DNA of 64,000 nt, from the NCBI RefSeq assembly GCF_049472135.1, contig NZ_JBMOVV010000005.1, positions 139,418-203,417 on the forward strand. The letters are read 5' to 3'. This stretch comes from Arcobacter_B sp049472135 (GTDB lineage: Bacteria; Campylobacterota; Campylobacteria; Campylobacterales; Arcobacteraceae). This document shows, piece by piece, positions 33,301 through 42,712 of the stretch (position 1 is its first letter; every line of letters starts with the position of its first letter). The position numbers were made by a program, and so were the translations under genes. The notes under the pieces were generated by a model. The model ran no database searches. It worked only from the letters and a program-made list of their open reading frames with translations, and was not told the origin of the DNA.

Positions 33301-34918
33301 ATTTATGTTCACCTTTAACACCATCTTTTTCTAATGATAGGTAGTAGATACCTAAAATCATATCCTGTGATGGTACAGCAATTGCTCTACCTGACGCAGG
33401 TAAAAGAATATTCATAGATGACATCATAAGAATCTTAGCTTCAGCTACAGCTTCTTGTGATAATGGAACGTGTACAGCCATTTGGTCACCATCGAAGTCG
33501 GCATTAAACGCAGCACAAACTAGTGGGTGAAGTCTAATTGCTTTACCATCAATTAATACTGGGTGGAACGCTTGAATCGATAATTTGTGAAGTGTTGGAG
33601 CTCTGTTCAGTAATACTGGATACTCATCAACAATTTCATTTAAACATTCCCAAACTTCATTAGTCTCAGACTCAATTAATCTCTTTGCAGATTTTAATGT
33701 AGTTGCATAACCTTTTTCTTCTAATTTAGCCATTAAATGTGGTTTAAATAACTCAAGAGCCATTTTCTTAGGAATACCACATTGGTCCATATTTAATGTA
33801 GGTCCAACAACAATTACAGATCTACCAGAGAAGTCAACCCTTTTACCAAGTAAGTTTTGTCTAAATCTTCCTTGCTTACCTTTAATAATCTCAGATAAAG
33901 ATTTTAATGGTCTTTTGTTTGCACCTTTAACTGCATTTGCAGTTTTACCATTATCAAATAATGCATCAACTGCTTCTTGAAGCATTCTTTTTTCATTTCT
34001 AATAATGATTTCAGGTGCATCAAGTTCTGTTAATCTCTTAAGTCTGTTATTTCTGTTGATAACTCTTCTATATAAGTCATTAACATCAGAAACAGCAAAT
34101 TTACCACCATCTAATGATACTAATGGTCTTAAGTCTGGTGGAAGAACTGGTAATTGAGTTAACATCATCCATTCTGGTCTATTTCCAGAGTTGATAAAGT
34201 TTTCAACTACTTTTAATCTTTTAATAATAGTTTTTCTTTTTGCTTCTGATTTAGTTGCAGACATTTCTTCTTTTAACTTAGTTAATAATTCAAATAAGTC
34301 TAAAGTTTCTAATAATTCTCTTACAACTTCTCCACCCATATCAGCTTGGAAACCAGTATGTTCAAATAAATCAGAGATAGTTCTATATTGTTCTTCATTT
34401 AAAATATCGTATTTTAATACTTTTTTAGTCTTTTCATTGTCATAATAAGCATCACCTGGCTCATTTACAATGTATGCTTCGTAGTATAATACTCTTTCTA
34501 AATCTTTTAATTTAACACCAAGTAATGTACCAACTCTTGTAGGTAACGATGAAACCATCCAAATGTGTGCAACTGGTGAAACTAAGTCAATGTGACCCAT
34601 TCTGTGTCTTCTAACTTTTGAGCTAGTTACTTCAACACCACATTTCTCACATACAACACCTTTGTATCTCATCTTTTTGTATTTACCACAAAGACATTCG
34701 TAATCTTTTACAGGTCCAAAGATTTTAGCACAAAATAATCCATCTCTTTCAGGTTTTAATGTTCTATAGTTAATAGTTTCTGGTTTTTTAACTTCACCAG
34801 AAGACCAAGAAAGAATTTTTTCAGGACTAGCAAGTCTTAATTGAAAGGCCGCAAAATCTTGCGGTCTTTCTAATTCTTTAATTTCAATTGGTTCTAAAAT
34901 TTTTTCATTATTGCTCAT
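30386..34918 (-). CDS. rpoC: RNA polymerase subunit beta-prime
   Basis: A 1510-residue protein with an N-terminal zinc site (CLCGKYKKMRYKGVVCEKCG), the catalytic NADFDGDQMAVH, the bridge-helix and trigger-loop region (GARGSAAQIRQLSGMRGLM), a second Cys cluster (CKEEHGLCSKCYG) and a long C-terminal insertion-bearing region. It forms the active centre of RNA polymerase with beta. Its start overlaps rpoB by 11 bases. Separate rpoB and rpoC rules out the fused arrangement of Helicobacter. Confidence 0.98.
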   Translation of the reverse strand: MSNNEKILEPIEIKELERPQDFAAFQLRLASPEKILSWSSGEVKKPETINYRTLKPERDGLFCAKIFGPVKDYECLCGKYKKMRYKGVVCEKCGVEVTSSKVRRHRMGHIDLVSPVAHIWMVSSLPTRVGTLLGVKLKDLERVLYYEAYIVNEPGDAYYDNEKTKKVLKYDILNEEQYRTISDLFEHTGFQADMGGEVVRELLETLDLFELLTKLKEEMSATKSEAKRKTIIKRLKVVENFINSGNRPEWMMLTQLPVLPPDLRPLVSLDGGKFAVSDVNDLYRRVINRNNRLKRLTELDAPEIIIRNEKRMLQEAVDALFDNGKTANAVKGANKRPLKSLSEIIKGKQGRFRQNLLGKRVDFSGRSVIVVGPTLNMDQCGIPKKMALELFKPHLMAKLEEKGYATTLKSAKRLIESETNEVWECLNEIVDEYPVLLNRAPTLHKLSIQAFHPVLIDGKAIRLHPLVCAAFNADFDGDQMAVHVPLSQEAVAEAKILMMSSMNILLPASGRAIAVPSQDMILGIYYLSLEKDGVKGEHKLFTDVNEAKIALEMKQVNLHAKIRTKIEDKVIHTTVGRLIIHEILPDFVPVTLWNKILKKKDIGTLVDYIYKHGGYEVTPRFLDNLKNLGFKYATDAGISVSIDDIRVPDSKEGHIAASKKEVIEVQKQFAQGLLTEQERYNKIIDIWTEVNNKLGSEMMNLVEQDKDGFNSIYMMADSGARGSAAQIRQLSGMRGLMAKPDGTIIETPIISNFREGLNVLEYFISTHGARKGLADTALKTANAGYLTRKLIDVSQNVRITVEDCGTHEGVEITDISSGNELIESLEERITGRVIAEDIIDPISNEILFTEGTLITEENAKVVAEAEVKSVVIRTPLTCKEEHGLCSKCYGLNLGEQRKATPGEAVGVVAAQSIGEPGTQLTLRTFHVGGTASATQTERELRADKEGFIRYYNIRTYTNSQGKKIVANRRNAGILLVEPKINAPFKGNVTVETIHEEIILTITNGSEEKKYYLRKNDVAKPNELAGVSGKIEGKLYLPYFDGVEVEENESIVEMIKDGWNVPNRIPFASELRVSDGAPITSKIITGAKGVVKYYKLTGDYLERRKDIKAGDKVDEKGLFAVIVDGEGREALRHYIARGSQVELNDDVEVEKESVIAIPESEEQVVIAEWDPYSNPSIAEKDGVITFEDIIPGVTVSEQFDELTGTSKLVVNEYIPSGYKPTVILATEDKELIRYKLDPKTSINVSEGQKVQVADIIGKTPKATQKSKDITGGLPRVSELFEARRPKNIAVLASFDGMVSFGKPLRNKQRIIITDENGNKGEFLVEKSKQILVHEGEFVHAGEALTDGQVSPHDVLRILGEKALHYFIVSEVQQVYRSQGVNIADKHIEVITSQMLRQVSILDGGDTKFIIGDMVSKKRFKQENEKIIKLGGQPAIAEPLLLGITRAAVTSDSIISAASFQETTKVLTEAAISAKMDMLEDLKENVVIGRTIPVGTGLYKGKKISFSQPNEQ

Positions 34919-37900
34919 CGTTTTCTACCTCGTCAAAAATCTCAACATCTAAACCTAAAGCTTTTAACTCTTTCGTTAATACGAAGAATGTTTCAGGTAC
35001 ACCAGAACTTGGAACATTTTCACCATTAGCAATCGCTCTATATGCTCTTGTTCTACCTTCAACGTCATCCGATTTAGTTGTAAGCATCTCTTTAAGAACA
35101 TTTGTAGCTCCATATGCTTCAAGAGCCCAAACTTCCATTTCCCCGAATCTTTGTCCACCAAATAGTGCTTTACCACCAACTGGTTGTTGTGTAACTAATG
35201 AGTAAGGTCCAGTAGATCTTGCGTGAACTTTTTCATCAACTAAGTGGTGAAGTTTCAGCATATACATGTAACCAACGTTTACTCTCTCGTTCATTGCTTG
35301 ACCAGTTTTTCCATCATAAAGTTGAGTTTTACCATCTGTATCAATTTTTGCTAATTCAAATAACTTAACAAACTCTTCTTCTTTTACACCATCAAATACT
35401 TGAGTTGCGAATCTAACACCTTTAGACCAATCCTGTCCGTATTTAATTAATTCTTCATCTGATAATGAGTCCATAAACTCTTTACCATTCATAAGCTTAG
35501 CAACTTCAGCAATTTCAGTCATTTTAGCTCTTAACTCAGTTACAAACTCAGCTTTTTTGTTTTCGAACATTTCTTGAATTTCTTGACCTAATTTCATACC
35601 AACTAGACCTAAGTGAACTTCAAGAATCTGTCCAATATTCATCCTTGATGGAACCCCTAGTGGGTTAAGAATAACATCAACAGTTGAACCATCTTTCATA
35701 TAAGGCATATCTACTTGAGGAACGATGTTAGAAACGATACCTTTGTTACCGTGTCTTCCGGCCATTTTATCCCCAACTTTGATTTTTCTCTTAGTTGCAA
35801 TATAAACTTTAACTTGTTTAATTACACCTGAAGGTAAAATATCATCATGCTCTAATACTTGAAGTTTTTCTTCATGTTCATCTCTAAGCTCAGCTTTTTG
35901 CTTAATAAAGTAATCTTTAATCTCGTTGTATTTTTTCTCAACTTCATTAGAGTAAGATGCAACAACTTTTTTCATAGCAAATCTATTAACGTTAGTTAAA
36001 ATATCAAAAGGAATTTTTTCACCTTTTTTATAAGTAACTTCTTCAACTTCAACATCTTTAGCTAATTCAGATTTAGATAATAAATCATTAATTTTTAAGA
36101 TTTCTTCTCTGTCTAACATTAAAAGTTTATCATGATGCTTAATATCAAGTTCTGCTTTTTCAGCTTCAATTTCAGCAATTGCTCTTTCGTCTTTTTCGTA
36201 TCCTTTTTTAGTAAATACTTTAACGTCAACAACCGTACCTTCCATTGAAGTTGGAGTTAACAAAGATTTATTAATAACATGACCTGCTTTTTCTCCAAAG
36301 ATTGCTCTTAAAAGTCTTTCTTCTGGAGTTGGTTTAATTTCACCTTTTGGAGTTACTTTACCAACAAGAATCATTCCTGGTTTAACAAAAGTTCCTACTT
36401 TAACAATACCTGATGCATCTAAGTGAGAAATTGACTCTTCTTTAACACCTGGTAAATCTCTAGTAATCTCTTCATTACCATGTTTTAATTCTCTACACTC
36501 AACATCTTTTTCATAAATATGAACAGATGTAAATGCATCTTCTTTAATTAATCTCTCACTAAGAACAATAGCATCCTCATAGTTATATCCATTCCATGGC
36601 ATGAAGGCAACACAAGCATTAACACCAACTGCCAGCTCTCCATTATCCATTGAAGGACCATCAGCAATAACTTGTCCTTTTTCTACAACATCACCTTCTT
36701 TTACACCAATTCTTTGTCCAAATGAAGTATTGTTATTTGTTCTAACATTTTTATTCACTGTATAGTGGTCAATGAAAGCACCGTTTTCATCTTCACCTCT
36801 TACATAAATGTTTTTAGCGTCAGCTTTTTCAATTACTCCGCCTCTGTTAGCTTTAATAGCTTCCCATGCATCTCTTGCAACAGTTTTTTCTAAACCTGTT
36901 CCAACAACTGGAGCATTTGGTCTTAATAATGGAACGGCTTGTCTCATCATATTCGATCCCATTAAGGCTCTGTTGGCATCATCATGCTCTAAGAATGGAA
37001 TTAAAGATGCAGCAACACCCATTACCATTTGAGAAGAGATATCAATTAAATCAACTTTTGCTCTTTCAACAAGTAAGATTTCTCCATCTTGTCTAGCTTC
37101 AATTAAGTTTTCAACAATCTTTCCATTTTCGTCAACTTTTGTTGAACCAGGAGCAATTACTAATCCCTCTTCTTGAGTTGCAGTATAATATTTAATTTCA
37201 TCAGTTACAACACCATCTTTAACAGTTTTATATGGAGCTTCAATAAATCCTAAATCATTTACTTTAGAGAAAGTAGATAATGTATTAATAAGACCAATAT
37301 TTTGTCCCTCTGGAGTTTCAACTGGACAAATTCTTCCATAGTGAGTTGGGTGAACGTCCCTTACTTCGAATCCAGCTCTCTCTTTTACTAAACCACCCTC
37401 ACCAAGTGCAGAAAGTCTTCTTTTATGAGTAACTTCTGATAATGGGTTAGTTTGATCCATAAATTGAGATAATTGACCAGATGTAAAGAATTCAGTAATA
37501 GTTGATGTAATCATTTTAGAGTTAACTAAATCATGTGGCATAATATCTTCTAATGTACCAGATAAAGTAGTCATTTTATCTCTAATAGCTTTTTGCATTT
37601 TGATTAAACCAGAATGCATTTCATTTGCTAATAATTCACCAATTGCTCTAATTCTTCTATTACCTAAGTGATCTCTATCATCGATATGTCCATGACCAGA
37701 TTTAACTTTTACTAAGTATTGAACAGTTTTAATAACATCTTCATAAGTTAAAGTCGTTACATACTCAGGAACATTTACACCTAACTTGTGGTTCATTTTC
37801 ATTCTACCAACTTTAGTTAAGTCATATCTTTCTGGATCAAAGAATAATTTTTTAACAAATTCTTTAGCAGCTTCTTTAGTTACAGGCTCACCTGGTCTCA

Positions 37901-39056
37901 TAACTTTATAAATTCTAATTGCAGCTAAATCATTTTCATCATCAATTTCTTCTGTTTGTTTTAACAGTTTTAAAGATTCTGCATCAGCTTTAAATGCATT
38001 AATAATAGAATCATCAACACCTGCAGCTAAGTCATTTGCAATATCAAAATTATCAAAACCTAAGTCTAATAATTTTTTTAATTTAATTTCATCAAGGTTA
38101 GTTAATGCATCAAATAATACTTCTCCAGATTCTGGATCGAAAATTGTAGATGCAGTAGATCTATCCATTAATAACTCAACTGGATACTCAACTAATTTTA
38201 AACCACCCTCTTCTAAAGCTTTAGCTTTTCTTGCAGTTAATCTCTTACCTGCAGCTAAAATTAAGTTACCTTTTTCATCTTTTAAATCAAACTCAACTCT
38301 TCCTGTAAAATCATCAGGATTAAACTCTGTTAAGAATTTATTGTTTTTGATTTTAACATTTAAAATTGGGTAGAATAATTTGATAATATCTTCTTTAGAG
38401 TAACCTAATGCTCTAAAAAGAATAGTAACAGGAACTTTTCTTCTTTTATTAATTCTAACATATAATACATCTTTAGCATCATATTCGAAGTATAACCAAG
38501 AACCTCTATCTGGAATAATTTGACCAGTGTAGATTAGTTTGTTATCAGATGTATTTGACTCTTCTTCTTTAAATATTACACCTGGTGATCTATGTAATTG
38601 ATTAACAACTACTCTTTCAACACCATTTACAATGAAAGAAGTTCTATCTGTCATTAAAGGAATTTCTCTGATGAATAAAGATTGTTCTTTCATATCTTTA
38701 ACACCGATTTTTTCACCTGTCTTCTCGTCTAAGTCCCATAAAGTTAATCTAATATTGATTTTTAAAGGAATAGAGTAAGTAAGACCTCTAACCATTGATT
38801 CTCTTACATCGTATTTAGGTTTACCTACTTCAGAACCTAAGTAGTCTAATGTAATTCTGTTTTGAACATCGTGAATAGGGAAAATCGATTTGAATACTTT
38901 TTCAATACCAGCTTCATTTCTTTCTTCTTGTCCAATCATTAAAAATGAATCATATGAATTTTGTTGTAATTGTAGTAGATTAGGAATTTCAATTTGTTGT
39001 GGATTTTTTGCAAAATCAACTCTAAGTCTATTACCAGATTTTAAAGAGTTTAACAT
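34908..39056 (-). CDS. rpoB: RNA polymerase subunit beta
   Basis: A 1382-residue protein. The rifampicin region reads GQLSQFMDQTNPLSEVTHKRRLSALG, followed by RDVHPTHYGRICPVETPEGQNIGLI. The C-terminus has KMAGRHGNKG and the conserved QPVGGKALFGGQRFGEMEVWALEAYGA (given here as its first 12 and last residues only in effect). Rifampicin-site residues look wild type. Preceded by a short intergenic region with a hairpin that may tune rpoBC output relative to rplJL. Confidence 0.98.
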   Translation of the reverse strand: MLNSLKSGNRLRVDFAKNPQQIEIPNLLQLQQNSYDSFLMIGQEERNEAGIEKVFKSIFPIHDVQNRITLDYLGSEVGKPKYDVRESMVRGLTYSIPLKINIRLTLWDLDEKTGEKIGVKDMKEQSLFIREIPLMTDRTSFIVNGVERVVVNQLHRSPGVIFKEEESNTSDNKLIYTGQIIPDRGSWLYFEYDAKDVLYVRINKRRKVPVTILFRALGYSKEDIIKLFYPILNVKIKNNKFLTEFNPDDFTGRVEFDLKDEKGNLILAAGKRLTARKAKALEEGGLKLVEYPVELLMDRSTASTIFDPESGEVLFDALTNLDEIKLKKLLDLGFDNFDIANDLAAGVDDSIINAFKADAESLKLLKQTEEIDDENDLAAIRIYKVMRPGEPVTKEAAKEFVKKLFFDPERYDLTKVGRMKMNHKLGVNVPEYVTTLTYEDVIKTVQYLVKVKSGHGHIDDRDHLGNRRIRAIGELLANEMHSGLIKMQKAIRDKMTTLSGTLEDIMPHDLVNSKMITSTITEFFTSGQLSQFMDQTNPLSEVTHKRRLSALGEGGLVKERAGFEVRDVHPTHYGRICPVETPEGQNIGLINTLSTFSKVNDLGFIEAPYKTVKDGVVTDEIKYYTATQEEGLVIAPGSTKVDENGKIVENLIEARQDGEILLVERAKVDLIDISSQMVMGVAASLIPFLEHDDANRALMGSNMMRQAVPLLRPNAPVVGTGLEKTVARDAWEAIKANRGGVIEKADAKNIYVRGEDENGAFIDHYTVNKNVRTNNNTSFGQRIGVKEGDVVEKGQVIADGPSMDNGELAVGVNACVAFMPWNGYNYEDAIVLSERLIKEDAFTSVHIYEKDVECRELKHGNEEITRDLPGVKEESISHLDASGIVKVGTFVKPGMILVGKVTPKGEIKPTPEERLLRAIFGEKAGHVINKSLLTPTSMEGTVVDVKVFTKKGYEKDERAIAEIEAEKAELDIKHHDKLLMLDREEILKINDLLSKSELAKDVEVEEVTYKKGEKIPFDILTNVNRFAMKKVVASYSNEVEKKYNEIKDYFIKQKAELRDEHEEKLQVLEHDDILPSGVIKQVKVYIATKRKIKVGDKMAGRHGNKGIVSNIVPQVDMPYMKDGSTVDVILNPLGVPSRMNIGQILEVHLGLVGMKLGQEIQEMFENKKAEFVTELRAKMTEIAEVAKLMNGKEFMDSLSDEELIKYGQDWSKGVRFATQVFDGVKEEEFVKLFELAKIDTDGKTQLYDGKTGQAMNERVNVGYMYMLKLHHLVDEKVHARSTGPYSLVTQQPVGGKALFGGQRFGEMEVWALEAYGATNVLKEMLTTKSDDVEGRTRAYRAIANGENVPSSGVPETFFVLTKELKALGLDVEIFDEVENDEQ

Positions 39057-39180
39057 TGTCGGCCTTGTTATAAAATTTGGTTTAGTTTTAAGCTTTTTGT
39101 ATAAAGCACAAAAGCATCCATAAAGGATAGGGTTAAAATTTGGGGTAAATTCTAACCTTAGCCTTCAAAGATGCTAATCT

Positions 39181-39206
39181 TTACACAAGGCCGTCGCCTT
39201 GTGTAA
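39181..39206 (-). promoter_or_regulatory. rplL-rpoB intergenic hairpin
   Basis: A perfect 11-bp stem (39181-39191 with 39196-39206) with a 4-base loop lies between rplL and rpoB. No strong T tract follows on the minus strand, so it is probably a partial attenuator or an RNase III processing site, as found at this position in E. coli. The function is by analogy. Confidence 0.5.
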
Positions 39207-39228
39207 CGTTTATAAGATGGGTAGAGAA

Positions 39229-39603
39229 TTATGCTAATTCTACAACTGCTCCAGCACCCTCTAATTCTGCTTTTGCAGCTTCAGCATCGTCTTTAGAGAT
39301 ACCTTCTTTTACTTTTGCTCCAGCTTCTTCAGCCATAGCTTTTGCTTCTTTTAATCCTAATCCAGTTAACGCTCTAATTACTTTAATTACGTTAATTTTC
39401 TTAGCTCCAGCATCTTTTAAGATTACATCGAACTCAGTTTTTTCTTCAGCAGCTTCAGCAGCTCCACCAGCAACAGCACCAGCTACAGCAACAGGTTGTG
39501 CAGATACTCCAAATTTTTCTTCGAATTCTTTTACTAATTCAGATAACTCTAATACAGATAAACCAGAGATGTATTCTAATACGTCTTCTTTAGAAATTGC
39601 CAT
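39229..39603 (-). CDS. rplL: ribosomal protein L7/L12
   Basis: A 124-residue stalk protein. The N-terminal dimerisation domain (MAISKEDVLEYISGLSVLEL) is followed by an Ala/Gly-rich hinge and a C-terminal factor-binding domain (KTEFDVILKDAGAKKINVIK). Length normal. It binds L10 as multiple dimers. Encoded right after rplJ. Confidence 0.97.
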   Translation of the reverse strand: MAISKEDVLEYISGLSVLELSELVKEFEEKFGVSAQPVAVAGAVAGGAAEAAEEKTEFDVILKDAGAKKINVIKVIRALTGLGLKEAKAMAEEAGAKVKEGISKDDAEAAKAELEGAGAVVELA

Positions 39604-39662
39604 TTCGTTTTTCCTTAATTTTTTTTATTATTTTTATTTATATATTAAATGCTTAATTTATA

Positions 39663-40151
39663 TTAAGCAGCCTCTTCTTCTTTTTTCTTTGCAAGAGCAT
39701 CAAGCCCAATAGTAAAGTTCTGAACTGGAGCCATCCAAGTAGCAGCAAGCATACCAAGAAGTTCATCTCTAGATGGTAATTTAGCGAACGCCATAACAGT
39801 GTTAAGGTCAGCAATTTCACCTTCAATGATACCAGATTTGATTGCAAATTTATCTTTGTTTGCAAGAGCAAATTTATCAGCAACTTTACAAGCAGAAATT
39901 TGATCTTCAGACCATAAGAAAATGTTGTTTCCAGTTAATGCAAGTTCACCTAACTCAGCATTTTTTACAGCAACTGTAACTAATGTGTTTTTAGCAACTT
40001 GAACTTTTACACCAGCTTCTTTAGCATCTTTTCTTAAACCTTCTAATTCTTTGTGAGAAACACCATTAAAATCACAAACTACGATAGCTTGAGACTCTTT
40101 GAATTCACCAGTTAAGAAATCAATTACTTCTGATTTTTGTTGTTTAGTCAT
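39663..40151 (-). CDS. rplJ: ribosomal protein L10
   Basis: A 162-residue stalk-base protein (MTKQQKSEVIDFLTGEFKES...). The C-terminal helix that binds L7/L12 ends in KKKEEEAA. Expression is probably controlled by L10-L7/L12 binding to the leader directly upstream. Confidence 0.97.
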   Translation of the reverse strand: MTKQQKSEVIDFLTGEFKESQAIVVCDFNGVSHKELEGLRKDAKEAGVKVQVAKNTLVTVAVKNAELGELALTGNNIFLWSEDQISACKVADKFALANKDKFAIKSGIIEGEIADLNTVMAFAKLPSRDELLGMLAATWMAPVQNFTIGLDALAKKKEEEAA

Positions 40152-40159
40152 TTATATAT

Positions 40160-40310
40160 CTCCTTCCAAAACATCCAACTTCGGCAGGTTTTACAAGACA
40201 CAGGAGTAGTGTCTAACCGGCTATCTTCAGTTTTTAATGTAGTGCTTTGAATAACACTCAAAAATATTGATTTAAGTATCAACACTTTTGAATGTTTATT
40301 AAATAAGGAA
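40160..40310 (-). promoter_or_regulatory. L10 leader (autoregulatory mRNA element)
   Basis: The 166-base gap between rplA and rplJ can fold into stems (for example AGACACTACTCC...GTGTCT) and keeps the kink-turn-like sequence CTGAAGATAGCCGG expected for the L10(L12)-binding leader in many bacteria. Identity by position and partial sequence resemblance. Confidence 0.55.
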
Positions 40311-40317
40311 AAGTTCC

Positions 40318-41016
40318 TTATTTAATGTCCATTAACTCTGTTGCGTCCATTTTAACTGATGGAGACATTGTTAATGATACAGCTGCGTTAGTAATATATC
40401 TACCTTTTGCAGTTGATGGTTTAGCTTTGTTAATAGCTGTAACGAATGCTTCAATATTTTCTTTGATTGCTTCAGTAGAGAAAGAAACTTTTCCAACTGC
40501 TGCTTGCATGTTACCTTTTTTATCAACTCTATATGCTACTTGACCACCTTTAGCATCGTTAACTGCTTTAGTAACATCCATAGTTACTGTACCAGTTTTA
40601 GGATTTGGCATTAAACCTTTTGGTCCTAAGATTCTACCTAATTTACCAACTAATCCCATACAATCAGGAGTAGCGATTAATACATCAAAATCAATGTTTC
40701 CAGCTTGAACAGTTTCAACTAAATCATCGTTACCAACAATATCAGCACCTGCTGCTTTAGCTTCGTCTACTTTAGCACCTTTAGCGAAAACTGCAACTCT
40801 TACAGTTTTACCAGTACCATTTGGAAGTACAACTGCACCTCTAATCATTTGATCTGCGTGTCTTGGATCTACATTTAAGTTTAATGCTACTTCAACTGAT
40901 TCGTCGAATTTAGCTGATTTTAATTCTTTTACTAAATCACAAGCTTCAGCTAAAGAATAGCTTCTGTCTTCGATTTTTTCTGATAATGCTTTATATCTTT
41001 TTGAAATTTTTGCCAT
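40318..41016 (-). CDS. rplA: ribosomal protein L1
   Basis: A 232-residue protein of normal length with MAKISKRYKAL at the start, the PNGTGKTVRVAVF segment and GPKGLMPNPKTGTV, the L1 signature. It forms the L1 stalk beside the E site. Confidence 0.97.
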   Translation of the reverse strand: MAKISKRYKALSEKIEDRSYSLAEACDLVKELKSAKFDESVEVALNLNVDPRHADQMIRGAVVLPNGTGKTVRVAVFAKGAKVDEAKAAGADIVGNDDLVETVQAGNIDFDVLIATPDCMGLVGKLGRILGPKGLMPNPKTGTVTMDVTKAVNDAKGGQVAYRVDKKGNMQAAVGKVSFSTEAIKENIEAFVTAINKAKPSTAKGRYITNAAVSLTMSPSVKMDATELMDIK

Positions 41017-41090
41017 TTTATTCTCCGCAATATTTTATTTTGCTACCGCCATTTTAAGTCTGGTGGTAAGACTATTAAAGAAACTAAAGC

Positions 41091-41516
41091 TTATGCTTCA
41101 GTTTCAATACCCATAGATCTAGCTGAACCTGCAACAATCTTAGCTGCTTGCTCTCTATCATCTGTATTTAAGTCAGCAATTTTTAAATCAACGATTTCTA
41201 AAATTTGCTCTTTTGATAACTTACCAACTTTATTTTTAAGAGGGTTATCAGAACCTTTTTTAACACCAGAAATTTTTTTAATTAAATCTGTCATTGGTGG
41301 TTGTTTAGTTACAAAAGTAAAACTTTTATCTGAATAAACTGTAATTTCAACAGGAATTGTGAAACCACCTTTATCTTTTGTTTTCTCATTGAATGCTTTA
41401 CAGAATTCCATGATATTGATACCTCTTTGACCTAATGCAGGTCCAACTGGTGGTGATGGGTTTGCTGCACCAGCAGGTATTTGTAATTTAAGTATACCGT
41501 CTACTTTTTTAGCCAT
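41091..41516 (-). CDS. rplK: ribosomal protein L11
   Basis: 141 residues from MAKKVDGILKLQIPAG. The start is placed at this ATG because AAAGGAATAGC precedes it and 14 upstream in-frame residues are atypical. It contains PPVGPALGQRG and the C-terminal SARSMGI signature. Binds the 23S GTPase centre. Confidence 0.97.
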   Translation of the reverse strand: MAKKVDGILKLQIPAGAANPSPPVGPALGQRGINIMEFCKAFNEKTKDKGGFTIPVEITVYSDKSFTFVTKQPPMTDLIKKISGVKKGSDNPLKNKVGKLSKEQILEIVDLKIADLNTDDREQAAKIVAGSARSMGIETEA

Positions 41517-41617
41517 GCTATTCCTTTGTTTAAAATTGTTTATAATGTACTTAGGCATTAGGCAAGAAAACTCTATGGAAGCGAAGTTTTATTGCCTAAT
41601 GCCTAATTAACTATAAA

Positions 41618-42145
41618 TTATACTACTCTTTCTACTTGTGTATAAGAGATTTCAACAGGTGTATTTCTACCAAAAATAGAAACATTTAGTTTTAAAATAC
41701 CTGATGCCATATCGAAGTCTTCAACTAAACCATTAAAGTTAGCAAATGGACCTTCATTAATTCTAACCATTTCACCTTCATCAAAAGATACTTTAGGTTT
41801 AGCAGCAGCTCTATTTTGAACTTTTTCTAAAATCATATTAATATCTTTGTCAGATAAAGGAGTTGGTTTTTTAGATTCACCAATAAATCTTCCAACTCTT
41901 GGCATTGATTGGATTCTATGCCATAGTGCAGTATCTAGATCGATTTTTGCAAAAGCATAAGCAGGATAAAGTGGTCTTTCAACAATATTCTTTTTACCCT
42001 TTTTAATCTCAATTAAATCTTCAGTAGGAACAAGAACTTCTGAAATTCTTCCGTCACCCATTTCTTCAGATAATTGTTCTAATGCTCTTTTAACAGCTAA
42101 TTCACTTCCTGAGTAAGTTTGTATTGCATACCACTTTTGTGCCAT
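41618..42145 (-). CDS. nusG: transcription elongation/antitermination factor NusG
   Basis: 175 residues. The NGN domain (KWYAIQTYSGSELAVKRAL) is followed by a KOW domain (GEMVRINEGPFANFNGLVEDF). Couples RNA polymerase to Rho or the ribosome. Normal length, in the classic secE-nusG-rplK order. Confidence 0.97.
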   Translation of the reverse strand: MAQKWYAIQTYSGSELAVKRALEQLSEEMGDGRISEVLVPTEDLIEIKKGKKNIVERPLYPAYAFAKIDLDTALWHRIQSMPRVGRFIGESKKPTPLSDKDINMILEKVQNRAAAKPKVSFDEGEMVRINEGPFANFNGLVEDFDMASGILKLNVSIFGRNTPVEISYTQVERVV

Positions 42146-42157
42146 ATTTTAATATCC

Positions 42158-42340
42158 TTAATTCATTACAGATGACAAGCTTAAAGACATTACTGTGTCA
42201 ATTAATGCTAAGAACAATGTGATTACTGTAACAACAATAAATACAGATAAATATGCAGATCTAATTTGTTCTTTTATAGGAAAGATAACTTTTGAAAGTT
42301 CTTCTTTAGCATTCTTGTAATAGTTTTTTAGTTTATTCAC
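42158..42340 (-). CDS. secE: preprotein translocase subunit SecE
   Basis: 60 residues from a GTG start (GGAG eight bases upstream): MNKLKNYYKNAKEELSKVIFP, then one membrane helix (about 29-48). This is the short single-span SecE. The longer open frame upstream is not part of the gene. Confidence 0.9.
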   Translation of the reverse strand: MNKLKNYYKNAKEELSKVIFPIKEQIRSAYLSVFIVVTVITLFLALIDTVMSLSLSSVMN

Positions 42341-42417
42341 AATTGACTCCAGATTTGATGATAATAAGCTTGAAAATTCTTTTAAAAGGAGTCGCAACTG
42401 CTTTTAAAAAAATTTAG

Positions 42418-42493
42418 TGGCAGGCCAGGAGGGACTCGAACCCCCAACCATCGGATTTGGAATCCGGCGCTCTACCATTGGAGCTACTGACCT
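42418..42493 (-). tRNA. trnW: tRNA-Trp (CCA)
   Basis: Full cloverleaf with acceptor AGGTCAG/CTGGCCT, anticodon loop TTCCAAA (CCA), T-loop GGTTCGAGTCC and encoded CCA. Lies between rpmG and secE, as is common in this phylum. Confidence 0.97.
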
Positions 42494-42498
42494 GTGAG

Positions 42499-42522
42499 TC
42501 AAGGCTTGAAAATCAAGCCTTG
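42499..42522 (-). other. hairpin between rpmG and tRNA-Trp
   Basis: A near-perfect inverted repeat TCAAGGCTTG/CAAGCCTTGA with an A/T loop and no T tract. More likely an RNA-processing signal for releasing the tRNA than a terminator. Confidence 0.4.
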
Positions 42523-42532
42523 ATATAAAGTC

Positions 42533-42703
42533 TTACGACTTAAGTTTTACTTCTTTGTGTAAAGTGTGTTTTTTTAATCTTGGACTATATTTCTTAGTCT
42601 CAAACTTTTCAGTGTGAGTCTTAGGATTTTTTGTCGTAGTGTAGTTAATATCACCACACTCTTGACATTTTAGTCCGATTTTAATTCTTACTCCGTTTGC
42701 CAT
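42533..42703 (-). CDS. rpmG: ribosomal protein L33
   Basis: 56 residues, MANGVRIKIGLKCQECGDINY..., with KYSPRLKKHTLHKE near the end. Only the first Cys pair (CQEC) of a zinc ribbon is present; the second pair is absent, so this looks like a zinc-free or partial form. Nine bases after tuf. Confidence 0.95.
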   Translation of the reverse strand: MANGVRIKIGLKCQECGDINYTTTKNPKTHTEKFETKKYSPRLKKHTLHKEVKLKS

Positions 42704-42712
42704 CAATCAACC

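Noticed and set aside
31236..39123. Plus-strand ORFs opposite rpoC and rpoB
   Set aside because: Reverse-frame shadows of long conserved genes, with no own start signals.
42499..42522. Terminator after rpmG
   Set aside because: The hairpin lacks a T tract and transcription must continue into tRNA-Trp, secE and nusG.
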